Source: Vicinamibacteria bacterium (GTDB lineage: Bacteria; Acidobacteriota; Vicinamibacteria; Fen-336). Taken from it: a stretch of 61,855 nt of DNA. The notes under the pieces are model-generated. The model was not told the DNA's origin. It saw only the letters and a program-made list of their open reading frames with translations, and made no database searches. The stretch covers positions 1 to 61,855 of the forward strand of contig JAFGSN010000136.1 of the NCBI GenBank assembly GCA_016934575.1, given 5' to 3'. Shown here piece after piece: positions 46,177-54,686 of this stretch; position 1 is the stretch's first letter, and every line of letters starts with the position of its first letter. Position numbers and translations under genes: made by a program.

Positions 46177-46365
46177 ATGTCTCGAAAAAGCACGGGAATG
46201 TTTCAGCAGCAGGAGCTCAGAGAGAGAGTACGCCGGCTTGAGCGCGAAATCGCGGCTCTCAAGGCGGCTACAGAAAAAGATCGCGCCGTACAGACGACTC
46301 GTCAGGCGACGGGGGAGACTTCCCTTCCCAAAACCGTCGGCGTATCGAAGCCGAAATCGTCGTAA
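46177..46365 (+). CDS. Small coiled-coil protein
   Basis: A 62-residue protein. Residues 8-35 form an amphipathic helix with heptads of Leu and charged residues (LRERVRRLEREIAALKA), and a disordered Thr/Ser/Lys-rich tail follows. It could dimerise or bind a partner. A strong GGAGG lies five bases before ATG 46177; an ATG three bases earlier is too close to the site. It is a lone gene between divergent and convergent neighbours. No family is recognised; coiled-coil composition could also arise by chance, but the ribosome site argues it is translated. Confidence 0.55.
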   Translation: MSRKSTGMFQQQELRERVRRLEREIAALKAATEKDRAVQTTRQATGETSLPKTVGVSKPKSS

Positions 46366-46381
46366 CGAATAGGCCGTCCTG

Positions 46382-47080
46382 CTAGAACCCGAAAACGACG
46401 CCACCGCGGATGAAGAATGCTTCCAGTTTGATGTCGCCCAACGCGACCTCGCCGGGTATGAAATCGCCCAGGATGCCTGAAGCGGATACGGCGACCTCCG
46501 CTTTCTTGATCGGGAACATATAACCCAGCCCGACGTTAACGTGAATCGCCTGATCGAGGCCGACCTCCAGATCCCCCGCGACGACGGCCGAGACCATGTC
46601 GCCGATCTCGAACTCGACCGGCAGCGACACGTCCGCGCCGAGCGCCGAGTACGTCCAGTCGATGCTCGATTTGTTATAGACGTATCGCAGGCCGCCCTCG
46701 GCGACGAAACGGATGGGACTGTTTCCGACCTTCAAGAGCGCCGATCCGCCGACGGGAAGCGAGGTCAGCTTGCCCGCAGTCGACAGTCCCTCGATTCCCG
46801 GGATCTCGACAATCCGAAACTCGGTCGGCGTCCAGAAAAGAGCCCCGGCGGCCGCCGCGACGCCGAAATGCGCTCCCGGCCAGAACCGAAGCTGGATCTC
46901 GCCGCCGGCGATGTGGTCGAAGAACTCCTTGTCGAAGAGGTCTTTCGTCAGATCGTCGAGCTCGTCCTGATTGCTCGTTCCATACATTCCCATGATCTTT
47001 AAGTCTGCCGTCACGCCCGTATCCGTCAGCAAACCGGAGCACAAAAGCACGAGAGCAAGCACCAACCATCGTGATCGCAT
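46382..47080 (-). CDS. Predicted outer-membrane beta-barrel protein
   Basis: A 232-residue exported protein. The signal peptide is about 1-25 (MRSRWLVLALVLLCSGLLTD). The mature part is made of amphipathic strands (GEIQLRFWPGAHFGVAAAAG, IRFVAEGGLRYVYNKSS, AIHVNVGLGYMFPIKKAEV) and ends in Phe (FFIRGGVVFGF), as for barrels inserted by BamA. ATG 47080 has AGGAGA seven bases upstream, overlapping the TAG stop of the 62-residue gene. It closes the run that starts with the compatible-solute genes; being downstream of a mechanosensitive-channel-like gene, it may share osmotic regulation. Confidence 0.75.
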   Translation of the reverse strand: MRSRWLVLALVLLCSGLLTDTGVTADLKIMGMYGTSNQDELDDLTKDLFDKEFFDHIAGGEIQLRFWPGAHFGVAAAAGALFWTPTEFRIVEIPGIEGLSTAGKLTSLPVGGSALLKVGNSPIRFVAEGGLRYVYNKSSIDWTYSALGADVSLPVEFEIGDMVSAVVAGDLEVGLDQAIHVNVGLGYMFPIKKAEVAVSASGILGDFIPGEVALGDIKLEAFFIRGGVVFGF

Positions 47081-47091
47081 AGCCGTTTCTC

Positions 47092-47280
47092 CTATGGTCG
47101 ACAAATCTGTCCAAGCCGAATGGCGTCGATCTGGCCGACGCCGACGTCCTCGATCTTGCCGCCGGAAGCAATTCGCAGCGTGAGCGGTATGCGTGCCACC
47201 TTAAAGGTCATGATAATCGAAACGCGGCCATCAACGCACGCCGGCTCAGAGATGATGAAGGCCGTCTCCTTCGTCGTCAT
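47092..47280 (-). CDS. Small hypothetical protein between MscS-like and barrel genes
   Basis: A 62-residue frame, MTTKETAFIIS to IRLGQICRP, with alternating hydrophobic residues suggesting a small beta-rich fold (RVSIIMTFKVARIPLTLRIA). It overlaps the end of the MscS-like gene by 35 bases and ends 12 bases before the barrel gene, whose ribosome site contains its stop. Position and direction fit an operon member. No Shine-Dalgarno site precedes its ATG, and no family is recognised, so it may be an unused frame. Confidence 0.4.
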   Translation of the reverse strand: MTTKETAFIISEPACVDGRVSIIMTFKVARIPLTLRIASGGKIEDVGVGQIDAIRLGQICRP

Positions 47281-47956
47281 CCGAGGAGGGGTGCATCAGA
47301 CGCTCCAGAAGCTCGCGCGCGAGATCCCGCCCCGCCAGTCCGAACGCCAGCGCCAGCGCCAGCACGACGCCGCCGAACAGGATCGTGAACGATGTCAGGA
47401 TGACTTGCCGCCCCAGGCCAAGGTGTTCGAGCGCCATGGCGATGAAAAGCACCAGGAGCCCCGACTGCGCCACGGTCGCCAGAAGGCGCGCCGGCGCCAG
47501 GCCGGCGTTCACGGCCGCGATGAGCACGCTGCGACGCACGAAACCGGACACAAGCGTGCCGAGAACCAGAATGCCCAGGGCGATGAGGAGCTGCGGAAGA
47601 TAAGCGAACGCCTTCGAGAGGAGGTCCATCGCGATTCTGAGATCGAGCGCGCCTATCCCCAGCAGAAGAAATACTCCGAACACCGCCCAGGCGACGCTCA
47701 CGGCCACGACTCCCGAGGGCGTCCGGGTGATTCCCGCTTTGCCGAGGACCAGGCTCAGTCCGATGCGCTGAGCGAACCTGTCGAATCCCACACGCGGAAG
47801 CAGCAGCTTGAGCAGAAAACGAACGGTCATCGCGGCGAGCAGACCCACGGCGAGTATGACCATCATCGCCAGCAGGTTGGGTCCGAAGTCCGCCAGGCGT
47901 TCGCCGAACCCGCTCAGGGTTTTGCGAATGACTTCGGCCAGGATCTCTTGCCACAT
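47246..47956 (-). CDS. MscS-family-like TM-helix membrane protein
   Basis: A 236-residue integral membrane protein with the conserved TM-helix repeat of small-conductance mechanosensitive channel relatives: LLAMMVILAVGLLAAMTVRF then LLPRVGFDRFAQRIGLS in the first unit, and YLPQLLIALGILVLGTLVSG then VRRSVLIAAVNAG in the second. Four to five membrane helices are predicted. The C-terminal beta domain of full MscS channels is missing; the chain ends in an acidic tail (SSDDDEGDGLHHL). GAGGAGG lies six bases before the ATG. It lies 23 bases after the solute glycosyltransferase gene, fitting a role in turgor or osmotic stress. Confidence 0.82.
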   Translation of the reverse strand: MWQEILAEVIRKTLSGFGERLADFGPNLLAMMVILAVGLLAAMTVRFLLKLLLPRVGFDRFAQRIGLSLVLGKAGITRTPSGVVAVSVAWAVFGVFLLLGIGALDLRIAMDLLSKAFAYLPQLLIALGILVLGTLVSGFVRRSVLIAAVNAGLAPARLLATVAQSGLLVLFIAMALEHLGLGRQVILTSFTILFGGVVLALALAFGLAGRDLARELLERLMHPSSDDDEGDGLHHL

Positions 47957-47979
47957 TGGGCACCTCCTCGCGAGCGCGA

Positions 47980-49242
47980 CTACTTGAAGCGCTCGAGCAG
48001 AATCTTCCTCTGCGTGAAAAACTCGTTCGCCAGCTTGGCGATCGCGGCTTCGACCTGATCGGAGTCATAGTGCGCCGCTTCAAGCACAAATGAGGCCGTT
48101 CGGCCGAGATAGATCGGCACCAGGGAACGCAGAAGCTGTTCTTGCGTCAGGACGCGGTCATGGTACACGGAGGCGAACTCGTACACGACCCGAACCCACA
48201 GGGAATCGGGAAAGTGGAACGGCGCCGCCTCGATCGAAGCCAGAGCGCCGACGCCCGCAAGCGTTTCATCGCTCAGGACGCGGACCCAGACCTCGTGCAG
48301 ATCCCGCGACGCCTGGCGAAAGATACGGATCATCCGCTCCACGTTGACGGCGACCGGTTCGAGACCGACGCCGTGCGGAAAACCGAAGAGCGGAACGGGC
48401 GCGACGGTCTCGACCTTCTGCCAGCGACTCCGATAGGTCTGCATCAAATCGAAAACCGCGGAAACGACCTGAACGAACATCTGCGCCAGATCGGACCCCG
48501 GATCCTTGGCGTCGTGGATCTTGGCGCCGAGAAACGCCTGACAGACCTTGAAGTCGTCGGCCAGAGCCGTGGTCGTCATCCAGATGTCGATGCCGAAACG
48601 CGCGACGTTTGACTCCCAGACCGGCTGAGCGAGGTAATGCTTGGCCAGCGCTCCGGAAAAACCGAAATCGCCGCCGATCGGCTGGCGAACGTCCTTGCCG
48701 TAAAGTGCGCGCGTCACGGGATAGACGATCGAGTTGGTGATCGTGCCGTCGTACTTGTGCCGCAGATAAAGCGGAGCCACGAAATCGAAGCCCTGATGAA
48801 GCACCGGACCGAGAAGCAGCTCGATCCAGCCGGGCGTGATGCTGCGCAGATCCGCGTCGACGACGACGCAGGCCTTGGCCGACAGACGATCGGCGATCGC
48901 GAAGATCGTCCGGAAAGCGCTGCCCTTTCCCGGAACGCCATGGTAGGGCGTGACGATCTTCTGAACGGCGTTCAGCGGATGAGAGACGAGAATGGCGCCC
49001 GGACTGGTGAAGTCCGACGCGGCCACGACGTCGGGCGATCCGTCCTTCGATCCGCCGTCGGAGTTGACGATGACGGCGCGCTGCAGCGGGAAATGTTTGG
49101 CGAGACCGGCCGCGGCGGCCCGGACGACATGACCAATCGTGCGCGCGTTGTTATAACTGGGAATGCCGACCAACAGATCGACCTCGCCCAGCTCGCGCAG
49201 GCGCGCTTCGACCTCCGACGACAGCACGACATCGCGACTCAC
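47980..49242 (-). CDS. Family 2 glycosyltransferase of a glucosylglycerate-type solute pathway
   Basis: A 420-residue GT-A enzyme. The nucleotide-sugar fold starts VDLLVGIPSYNNARTIGHVV, the metal motif is VVVDADLRSITPGW (DAD), and the acceptor region includes QPIGGDFGFSGALAKHYL. Its gene overlaps that of the HAD phosphatase by GTGA, so it acts in the same pathway. In Petrotoga and Persephonella, a second transferase adds mannose or glucose to glucosylglycerate to make mannosylglucosylglycerate or glucosylglucosylglycerate; this enzyme is a good candidate for such a step. The sugar added is not readable from the sequence. It could instead act on an envelope glycan. Confidence 0.8.
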   Translation of the reverse strand: MSRDVVLSSEVEARLRELGEVDLLVGIPSYNNARTIGHVVRAAAAGLAKHFPLQRAVIVNSDGGSKDGSPDVVAASDFTSPGAILVSHPLNAVQKIVTPYHGVPGKGSAFRTIFAIADRLSAKACVVVDADLRSITPGWIELLLGPVLHQGFDFVAPLYLRHKYDGTITNSIVYPVTRALYGKDVRQPIGGDFGFSGALAKHYLAQPVWESNVARFGIDIWMTTTALADDFKVCQAFLGAKIHDAKDPGSDLAQMFVQVVSAVFDLMQTYRSRWQKVETVAPVPLFGFPHGVGLEPVAVNVERMIRIFRQASRDLHEVWVRVLSDETLAGVGALASIEAAPFHFPDSLWVRVVYEFASVYHDRVLTQEQLLRSLVPIYLGRTASFVLEAAHYDSDQVEAAIAKLANEFFTQRKILLERFK

Positions 49243-50096
49243 TCTCTGTCGCCTCCTTTCGTTGCTTCTCCGGCGCGCGGCAAGCGTTCGCCGTCGAGAA
49301 CGGCGACCATCGCACGATTCCAGCCCGCCGGCCCGGGCAACGGCGCGATCTCGGCGTACGGCAGAGCCTCGCGCAACTCGGGATCCGGCGCGCCCGAAGG
49401 ACGCGGCACGACAATCGGCCGATCGGCCGCCTGCAACATCGACAGATCGTTGGCGGAATCGCCCAGCGCGACCACCGTGAAGAACCGGCCCGCCGCGCGA
49501 TAGATCGCGAGCAGCTCGACGAGCGCCCGCCCCTTGTCCGTCGGTCCAGTGAGATGATGAAACCGCCCGCCGCGCGTCACGCGCAGACCGCGCCGCTCGG
49601 CGGCGCGGCGCAAGGCCTCGACATCGGCGTCCGCGGGCGCCAGGAAAGGCTCGTCGTACTCGCGACGCTGGGCCTTCATCGCCTGCGACGCCGACAATCC
49701 GGTCAGATCCTGGATCTCCTGGAGCGACATCACGGTCATGCCCTTGAGCATCAGGCCGCACTCGCCGCCGATCTCGTTCAGCGCCGACGCGAGTCGCGCA
49801 TGCTCCGCTCCGAGGACGACGCTGACGGCGTTTCCGTTTCGTCGCGCATCGGCGCGCGATACGGCGACATGCCCTTCAGGCATCACGATCGCGCCGCCGT
49901 TCTCCACCACGAACGGCGCGCGGGTGTCCAGCTCCCCGACGATCGGCTCGATCTCGGCTCTGGTCTTGGAGCTGGAAAGCACGAGAATCGCGCCCTCCTG
50001 CTTGAGACGCGCGAGCGCGCCGCGGGCCTCGTCGTATCGGTAGCCGGTCGCGTCCAGAAGACAGGCGTCGAGATCCGTTGCGACAAGCAGGCTCAC
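49239..50096 (-). CDS. HAD-family glucosyl/mannosyl-3-phosphoglycerate phosphatase
   Basis: Removes phosphate from glucosyl- (or mannosyl-) 3-phosphoglycerate to give the neutral solute. The HAD motifs are motif I ATDLDACLLD (two Asp), motif II VLSSSKTRAEIEP, motif III GPTDKGRALVE and motif IV VALGDSANDLSML. A C2b-type cap (about 90-190) is present. At 285 residues it fits the MPGP/YedP family. The GTG start overlaps the stop of the GpgS-like synthase as GTGA, which strongly ties the two steps together. The sugar specificity is not decided by the sequence; the neighbour suggests glucose. Confidence 0.9.
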   Translation of the reverse strand: MSLLVATDLDACLLDATGYRYDEARGALARLKQEGAILVLSSSKTRAEIEPIVGELDTRAPFVVENGGAIVMPEGHVAVSRADARRNGNAVSVVLGAEHARLASALNEIGGECGLMLKGMTVMSLQEIQDLTGLSASQAMKAQRREYDEPFLAPADADVEALRRAAERRGLRVTRGGRFHHLTGPTDKGRALVELLAIYRAAGRFFTVVALGDSANDLSMLQAADRPIVVPRPSGAPDPELREALPYAEIAPLPGPAGWNRAMVAVLDGERLPRAGEATKGGDRE

Positions 50097-51301
50097 CTTT
50101 CACCAAGCGAGACGGCGTCGAGAAGACGCGCGGCCGCATCGGGAAAACCCGACCAGACACGAGCCCAGTTGGGAACGAGAGGCGCCCCCAGGGGATCGGC
50201 CAAGAACTCCTCGACCGAGGCGCGCAGCGCCTTCGTAAAGGTGTGGACGATCTGCTCCTCCTCATGACGATCATACTGCAGACCGTTGAGCACCGAGACG
50301 CAATAGCTGTCGGCGACGGCGTCCTCGGCCTCGCGCTGATAAGCCGCGAGCACGCTCCACAGTACGCCCTCGGACAGCACGACGCCGGCCGCCGCCAGCG
50401 TGCGCAGGAGATGCTTGACGACGTCGCGCGACATGCGGTGCAAGCCTTGTCGCGGATCGCCGGACGAAAGACTCCGATGCTTGTGCTCATATGATTCGCA
50501 CAGCTCCACCTGGCAAATACGGTAGGCGGCCCTGTGGCGAAGCGCCTCGAATAGGCTGACGATCTCAAGCCCCCAGTCGGACGGCAGACGCATGCGCATG
50601 GCCAGATCGGTCTGCACGGCGACCTCTCCGGAAAGGACGTAGCGGAAAGAAGACAGATAACGCAAGTATGGATGCTCTCCGATAAGACGCGTCAGGGCGG
50701 CCAGAAGCGGCGTGAGCATGAGGCGCGTGAGACGGCCGTGCAACTGATCGGTGACCCGCGCGTAATAACCCTTGACGAAGTCGAAATCCACGGTCGGATC
50801 CACGGCCGGAAGCACAAGACGCGCCAGCATCTCTCGCTTGTAGCTCACGACGTCTCCATCGTGAAAAGCGATGTACTCGGCGCGTCCCTCGGCGATGATA
50901 TAACCCATCGCGAGCCAGCAGGCGCGCCCCTTGCCGGGCTCGCCGATGTTGAGGCCCGCGCGTTCGAAATCGTTCAGCAGCCTCTCGATCGACGGCGACT
51001 CGTTCCACAGAACGATCACTCGACCTGTGTAACGCGCGAAAAACTGCTGCGTGCGCGAGAAGTCTTCGGCGCTGGCGCGGTTGAGCGAGACAAGAAGCGT
51101 GTCGATATAACGCACTCGAGTCAACTCGTCGAGTATGCCCGAAAGCGCCGGCCGATCCATTTCGTCCGGAAGGATCGGGATCACAAGCGCGATCGGAAAG
51201 CGAGGCGTGAAGCGCTCGATAATGCGCTCAAGCTCCTCCACGGGACGAGCGAGCAATCGTGGCAGCGCCGTGACGGGTCCGCTTTGGTGAAAATCACTCA
51301 T
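50093..51301 (-). CDS. gpgS: Glucosyl-3-phosphoglycerate synthase-like glycosyltransferase (GT81)
   Basis: A 402-residue glycosyltransferase that would join a sugar from a nucleotide donor to 3-phosphoglycerate. The GT-A metal motif is IAFHDGDVVSYKREMLARL, followed by the GpgS-like stretch FDFVKGYYARVTDQLHGRLT and LTPLLAALTRLIG. The signature YLRYLSSFRYVLSGEVA and the downstream GLEIVSLFEALRH complete the active region. ATG 51301 (MSDFHQSG) is the likely start; the frame is open a little further upstream and no strong ribosome site is seen. It is the first gene of the solute operon, with the phosphatase following by GTGA overlap. The donor sugar, glucose or mannose, is inferred. Confidence 0.83.
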   Translation of the reverse strand: MSDFHQSGPVTALPRLLARPVEELERIIERFTPRFPIALVIPILPDEMDRPALSGILDELTRVRYIDTLLVSLNRASAEDFSRTQQFFARYTGRVIVLWNESPSIERLLNDFERAGLNIGEPGKGRACWLAMGYIIAEGRAEYIAFHDGDVVSYKREMLARLVLPAVDPTVDFDFVKGYYARVTDQLHGRLTRLMLTPLLAALTRLIGEHPYLRYLSSFRYVLSGEVAVQTDLAMRMRLPSDWGLEIVSLFEALRHRAAYRICQVELCESYEHKHRSLSSGDPRQGLHRMSRDVVKHLLRTLAAAGVVLSEGVLWSVLAAYQREAEDAVADSYCVSVLNGLQYDRHEEEQIVHTFTKALRASVEEFLADPLGAPLVPNWARVWSGFPDAAARLLDAVSLGER

Positions 51302-51439
51302 GACTCTGATTGACGAGACCAAGGATAGCACATGACACAAGCGTCCGATCCCATCCATCCATGCGAGCCCCCCCTACTTCAATGCGTTGATGCGCCGCAT
51401 TGAAGAGGCCCTTGATCCGCGGATGGCCATCTTGCCTTC

Positions 51440-51532
51440 TTAGGTCAGGTCGTACGCGGCGTTGAAACGAGACGCCAGCGCTTTCGAGCTGCCCACAAAG
51501 CTGTTGGAGAGCCCGATGTCGCCGGCGGTCAC
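51440..51532 (-). pseudogene. 30-residue coding remnant after the FabH-like gene
   Basis: From GTG 51532 a short frame reads TAGDIGLSNSFVGSSKALA to AAYDLT and stop. Its codons are strongly biased like real genes here (mostly G or C in third position), but it is too short to be a normal protein and has no ribosome site. It looks like the last part of a larger gene that has been deleted, just five bases after the stop of the FabH-like synthase. I cannot name the parent family. Confidence 0.3.
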
Positions 51533-51536
51533 GATA

Positions 51537-52616
51537 TCATTCGAATTTATAGACCATGGCGTTGACGTTCATTCCCGCACCGACCGATGCGAAAACGATG
51601 ATTTCGCCGCTCGTCAAACTGTGGCCGTCGAGCCGTCCCTTGAGAATGAGATCTAGCAATGTCGGCAGGGTCGCCACCGAGCTGTTGCCCAGCCACGAAA
51701 TCGTCATCGGCATGACGTTCTCCGGCATGGTTTTCTCGCCGCACAGTCGGAAGACGCGCTGAACGATGGCTTCGTCCATCTTTTGGTTGGCCTGGTGAAT
51801 CAGGATCTTGCTCACCTGTTTCACCGATATCTCCGCCTTGGCGAGACATTGCTTGACGAGAAGCGGGACGGTCTTGAGCGCGTACTCATAAAGCTTGTGC
51901 CCGTGCATCTTGAGCATGAGATCCTGATCGGGCGCGGGGCCGTATGACCGGTCCATCCACAAGAGAAAGGCGTTCGTGCGCGTGTCTGACCGAGCCGCAT
52001 GCGCGAGAATGCCGACGGGCGCATCGCTCTCGATCGCCTCCAGCACGGTCGCGCCCGCGCCGTCCGAATAGATCATACTGTCCCGGTCGTGGGGATCCGA
52101 AACCCGCGAGAGCGTCTCGGCCCCGATCACAAGCGTTCTTTTCGCGTCGCCGGATCTGATGTAGTAGTCGGACTGGATCAGCCCCTGCAGCCAACCGGGG
52201 CATCCGAAGGGAAGATCGTAGGCGACGACGGCTGGATTGTCGATCTCGAGCAGATGTTTCACGCGGGCGGCCAGCGATGGGAGAAGATCGGTGCGTCTGT
52301 TCTGCGCCGATACGTCGCCGAAGTTATGAGCAACGATGATGTAATCGAGGCTCTCCTTGTCGACCCGCGACGATTCAAGCGCATCCTGGGCCGCGCGGAA
52401 GGCGATGTCCGACGCCACAAGATCGTCCGTGACGTGCCTGCGCTCGTTGATGCCGGTGATCGACTCGAACTTCTTGATGATGTCCTCGTTGGATTGAGGG
52501 ATACGCGTTCCGTCTTCCGCGTAGAACTCATGTCGGAGGAAATCGTCGTTGCGAATTCTCTCAGTCGGAATATAGCAGCCGGTGCCGGCGATTTTCGAAC
52601 GAAAAGAGGTTCTCAT
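51537..52616 (-). CDS. FabH-like 3-oxoacyl-ACP synthase III family protein
   Basis: A 359-residue thiolase-fold condensing enzyme. The catalytic triad of the KAS III family is present: C139 in AYDLPFGCPGWLQGL, H274 in KILIHQANQKMDEA and N311 in ISWLGNSSVATLP. The sequence resembles a subgroup I know from Bacteroidetes, not the housekeeping FabH, with the typical FYAEDGTRIPQSNEDIIKKF segment. The chain-starting acyl substrate is unknown. The ATG follows AGGAAAAGGGAG. It is downstream, by 234 bases, of an FMN TIM-barrel gene, and the two may belong to one lipid or secondary-metabolite pathway. Confidence 0.9.
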   Translation of the reverse strand: MRTSFRSKIAGTGCYIPTERIRNDDFLRHEFYAEDGTRIPQSNEDIIKKFESITGINERRHVTDDLVASDIAFRAAQDALESSRVDKESLDYIIVAHNFGDVSAQNRRTDLLPSLAARVKHLLEIDNPAVVAYDLPFGCPGWLQGLIQSDYYIRSGDAKRTLVIGAETLSRVSDPHDRDSMIYSDGAGATVLEAIESDAPVGILAHAARSDTRTNAFLLWMDRSYGPAPDQDLMLKMHGHKLYEYALKTVPLLVKQCLAKAEISVKQVSKILIHQANQKMDEAIVQRVFRLCGEKTMPENVMPMTISWLGNSSVATLPTLLDLILKGRLDGHSLTSGEIIVFASVGAGMNVNAMVYKFE

Positions 52617-52850
52617 GGCGCTCCCTTTTCCTGTCGTCCATTGACCATCTCAAGGCGGTCAGTCGAAGAGCGGATTGTCCGATCGGCGCGGATGCGCATC
52701 GTCAAGCCAGGCATAAGTTATCACATCTTCTCGATTGTCGAAGCCGACTCGACGGAAAGCAACGCGTAGCGATTTCCGCCGGGCGGGAACCGAGATGCCG
52801 CTCCACTGATTAAATACGGAGAGAATGCCGCCAAATGCGGCGTTTTCCGC
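52617..52850. other. Gap between the TIM-barrel and FabH-like genes
   Basis: A 234-base stretch between two minus-strand genes. I see a good ribosome site for the FabH-like gene (AGGAAAAGGGAG) but no gene, strong terminator or clear promoter. Confidence 0.35.
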
Positions 52851-54686
52851 TCACCCGATCGCGACGCGTTGCGGCGGCAGACAGCGCTCTTCAAGCGTCA
52901 GCCAGATTCGTTCCAAACGTATCCGCTGCTCTTTGATTGCCTCAATCAGCGAGGCGAGATTCTCGCCCGGAAAAGCGGTCTCCTTGCAGTAGCGATCGTA
53001 ATAAGCCAGCCCCCGTCGCAAATTTTCATAGTACTTCCGAAGATATGCCTCCGCCTTCTCGTCGCCGCAGGAATGATTACTGGCGATCTTTTCGAAGTGG
53101 TCGACATACATCGTGAGATCCTTGACGAACATGTGCGGCCGATGCTCCGGCACGAGAGAGGCGCAGCGACCGTAAATATGGTCCACGAGCTCTCTTAACG
53201 AGCACTCTCGATTGAACCAGGCCATGTTCGGACCGGGGCATATGGCCACCGGCAAATCGTCATGTGTCTCTCCCAATGCGATCAGCGCGCCATTGCCGAG
53301 CTGATCGCAGAGGCAGGTCTTGACGTAAATCGCCTGCACGGCCGGATCCTTGCAGTCCGCCGATGGCGTCCGCTTGTAGCCCAGCATCGCCAGCTTGGAC
53401 GCGATGTACTCGCGAGAGACGGTGCAAACGGGATTTGCCGTGCACTCCGTGTTCGTGGCCAGGTAACGCTTGGGACAAGACGAACCGGGCCGACCCTGCC
53501 TGATTCTCTCCAGCGTCCAACGCTCCGCGGACGAGTCGCGCAGATTGTTGAAGGGCACTCCCAGCGGCGAAGCGTCGCTCAGGTAAAGAGCGTCTTCTCC
53601 AGCTCGCATGAGCTTGTGCCGTGTGGCGTCATCCAGAGCGGTTGCTTCCGGAACGAGGAGAAATGGGCTGGCCCAGCCGACGCCGTCCAGATCGTACGCC
53701 TCCGTCAGGCGCCGCATCTCGCCGTGCGTGCCCACGCCGCCTTGAGCCGTGACGAGTATGCGTCGCCCGCGCCCGGAGACGTGATATTCACGGCCTTTCT
53801 TCTGATAGTGCTGGATGATGAGGGGCTCGAATAGCGCCGCCATCTCTTCGCGGCGATCCTTGAACTCCTGCAGTATAGGGCCCATCAGGTGTCCGTTCGA
53901 AGCGAATGCATGCCCGCCGCAGTTGAGGCCCGATTCGACGCGGAACTCGCGTGTTTCAATGCCTTTTTTCGCCAGAAACTTCCCCTGTATGAGGCTCGAT
54001 CGAAAATCCGAGACTTTGAGGATGACGCCCTTGCTCAAACGGCCTTCGCTGTCTCGGTAGAACTCAGGGAAGCTCTCCATATAACCAAAGAGCGTCGGAT
54101 TGATGCCCGCGGAGAGCACGATGCAATTGCCTCCTTGCGATCGCGCGAATCCGCGTAGCGCTGATTTCGCGTCGGAAAACTCGGCAGGCAACGGATTGCC
54201 CTTGGAATCGCACGGGAGCCGATCCACCTTGGTCATGATGTTGCAGTCGATGGATCCCGGCCGCATGGCTTCCGTCAACTCGCGCTCCAGGTCGTCCTTG
54301 ACCGATCCGTCTGGCAAGTCGACGTACGACTTGTATGTCTTCTTGAGCGACGACTCGTCGGGCAGCATCTCGAAATATCGGCTCTTCTCGTTGGCTTCCC
54401 GGAGAGGCAGCGCTCTGATCTCCCGCATCTGCCGTTTCACGATGATCTGCACCAGATCAAGGTAGGCTGTGATGCGCGCCGCGCGCGGATCATCATGCGC
54501 TGCGGTGATCGGATCGTAAGGGATATCGTAGATTCGGCTGTAGTGTCGTCGTACACGCTCGATGAGCATGTCGTCCACCAGGGAGATCACGGAGGAGATT
54601 CCGAAGCGCGCCACTCGGATAGGCGTGTCGACCGTGAAGCCCGTGCCCATGACCGGAATGTGAAAGCTATGAAGGGATGGCTGCAT
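52851..54686 (-). CDS. FMN-dependent TIM-barrel protein (nitronate-monooxygenase/PfaD-like), large
   Basis: A 611-residue protein. The core pattern fits the 2-nitropropane-dioxygenase/nitronate monooxygenase fold: FGISSVISLVDDMLIERVRR near the N-terminus, ESGLNCGGHAFASNGHLMGP mid-chain, and the phosphate-binding end ILVTAQGGVGTHGEMRRL with VGWASPFLLVPEATALDD, parallel to the GG and G-x-F-L elements of that family. A C-terminal domain (about 390-611) with many Cys (CPKRYLATNTECTANPVC, KTCLCDQLG) is extra and could bind metal. Related enzymes include the enoyl reductase PfaD of PUFA synthesis. No ribosome site precedes the ATG. Activity is not established. Confidence 0.6.
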   Translation of the reverse strand: MQPSLHSFHIPVMGTGFTVDTPIRVARFGISSVISLVDDMLIERVRRHYSRIYDIPYDPITAAHDDPRAARITAYLDLVQIIVKRQMREIRALPLREANEKSRYFEMLPDESSLKKTYKSYVDLPDGSVKDDLERELTEAMRPGSIDCNIMTKVDRLPCDSKGNPLPAEFSDAKSALRGFARSQGGNCIVLSAGINPTLFGYMESFPEFYRDSEGRLSKGVILKVSDFRSSLIQGKFLAKKGIETREFRVESGLNCGGHAFASNGHLMGPILQEFKDRREEMAALFEPLIIQHYQKKGREYHVSGRGRRILVTAQGGVGTHGEMRRLTEAYDLDGVGWASPFLLVPEATALDDATRHKLMRAGEDALYLSDASPLGVPFNNLRDSSAERWTLERIRQGRPGSSCPKRYLATNTECTANPVCTVSREYIASKLAMLGYKRTPSADCKDPAVQAIYVKTCLCDQLGNGALIALGETHDDLPVAICPGPNMAWFNRECSLRELVDHIYGRCASLVPEHRPHMFVKDLTMYVDHFEKIASNHSCGDEKAEAYLRKYYENLRRGLAYYDRYCKETAFPGENLASLIEAIKEQRIRLERIWLTLEERCLPPQRVAIG

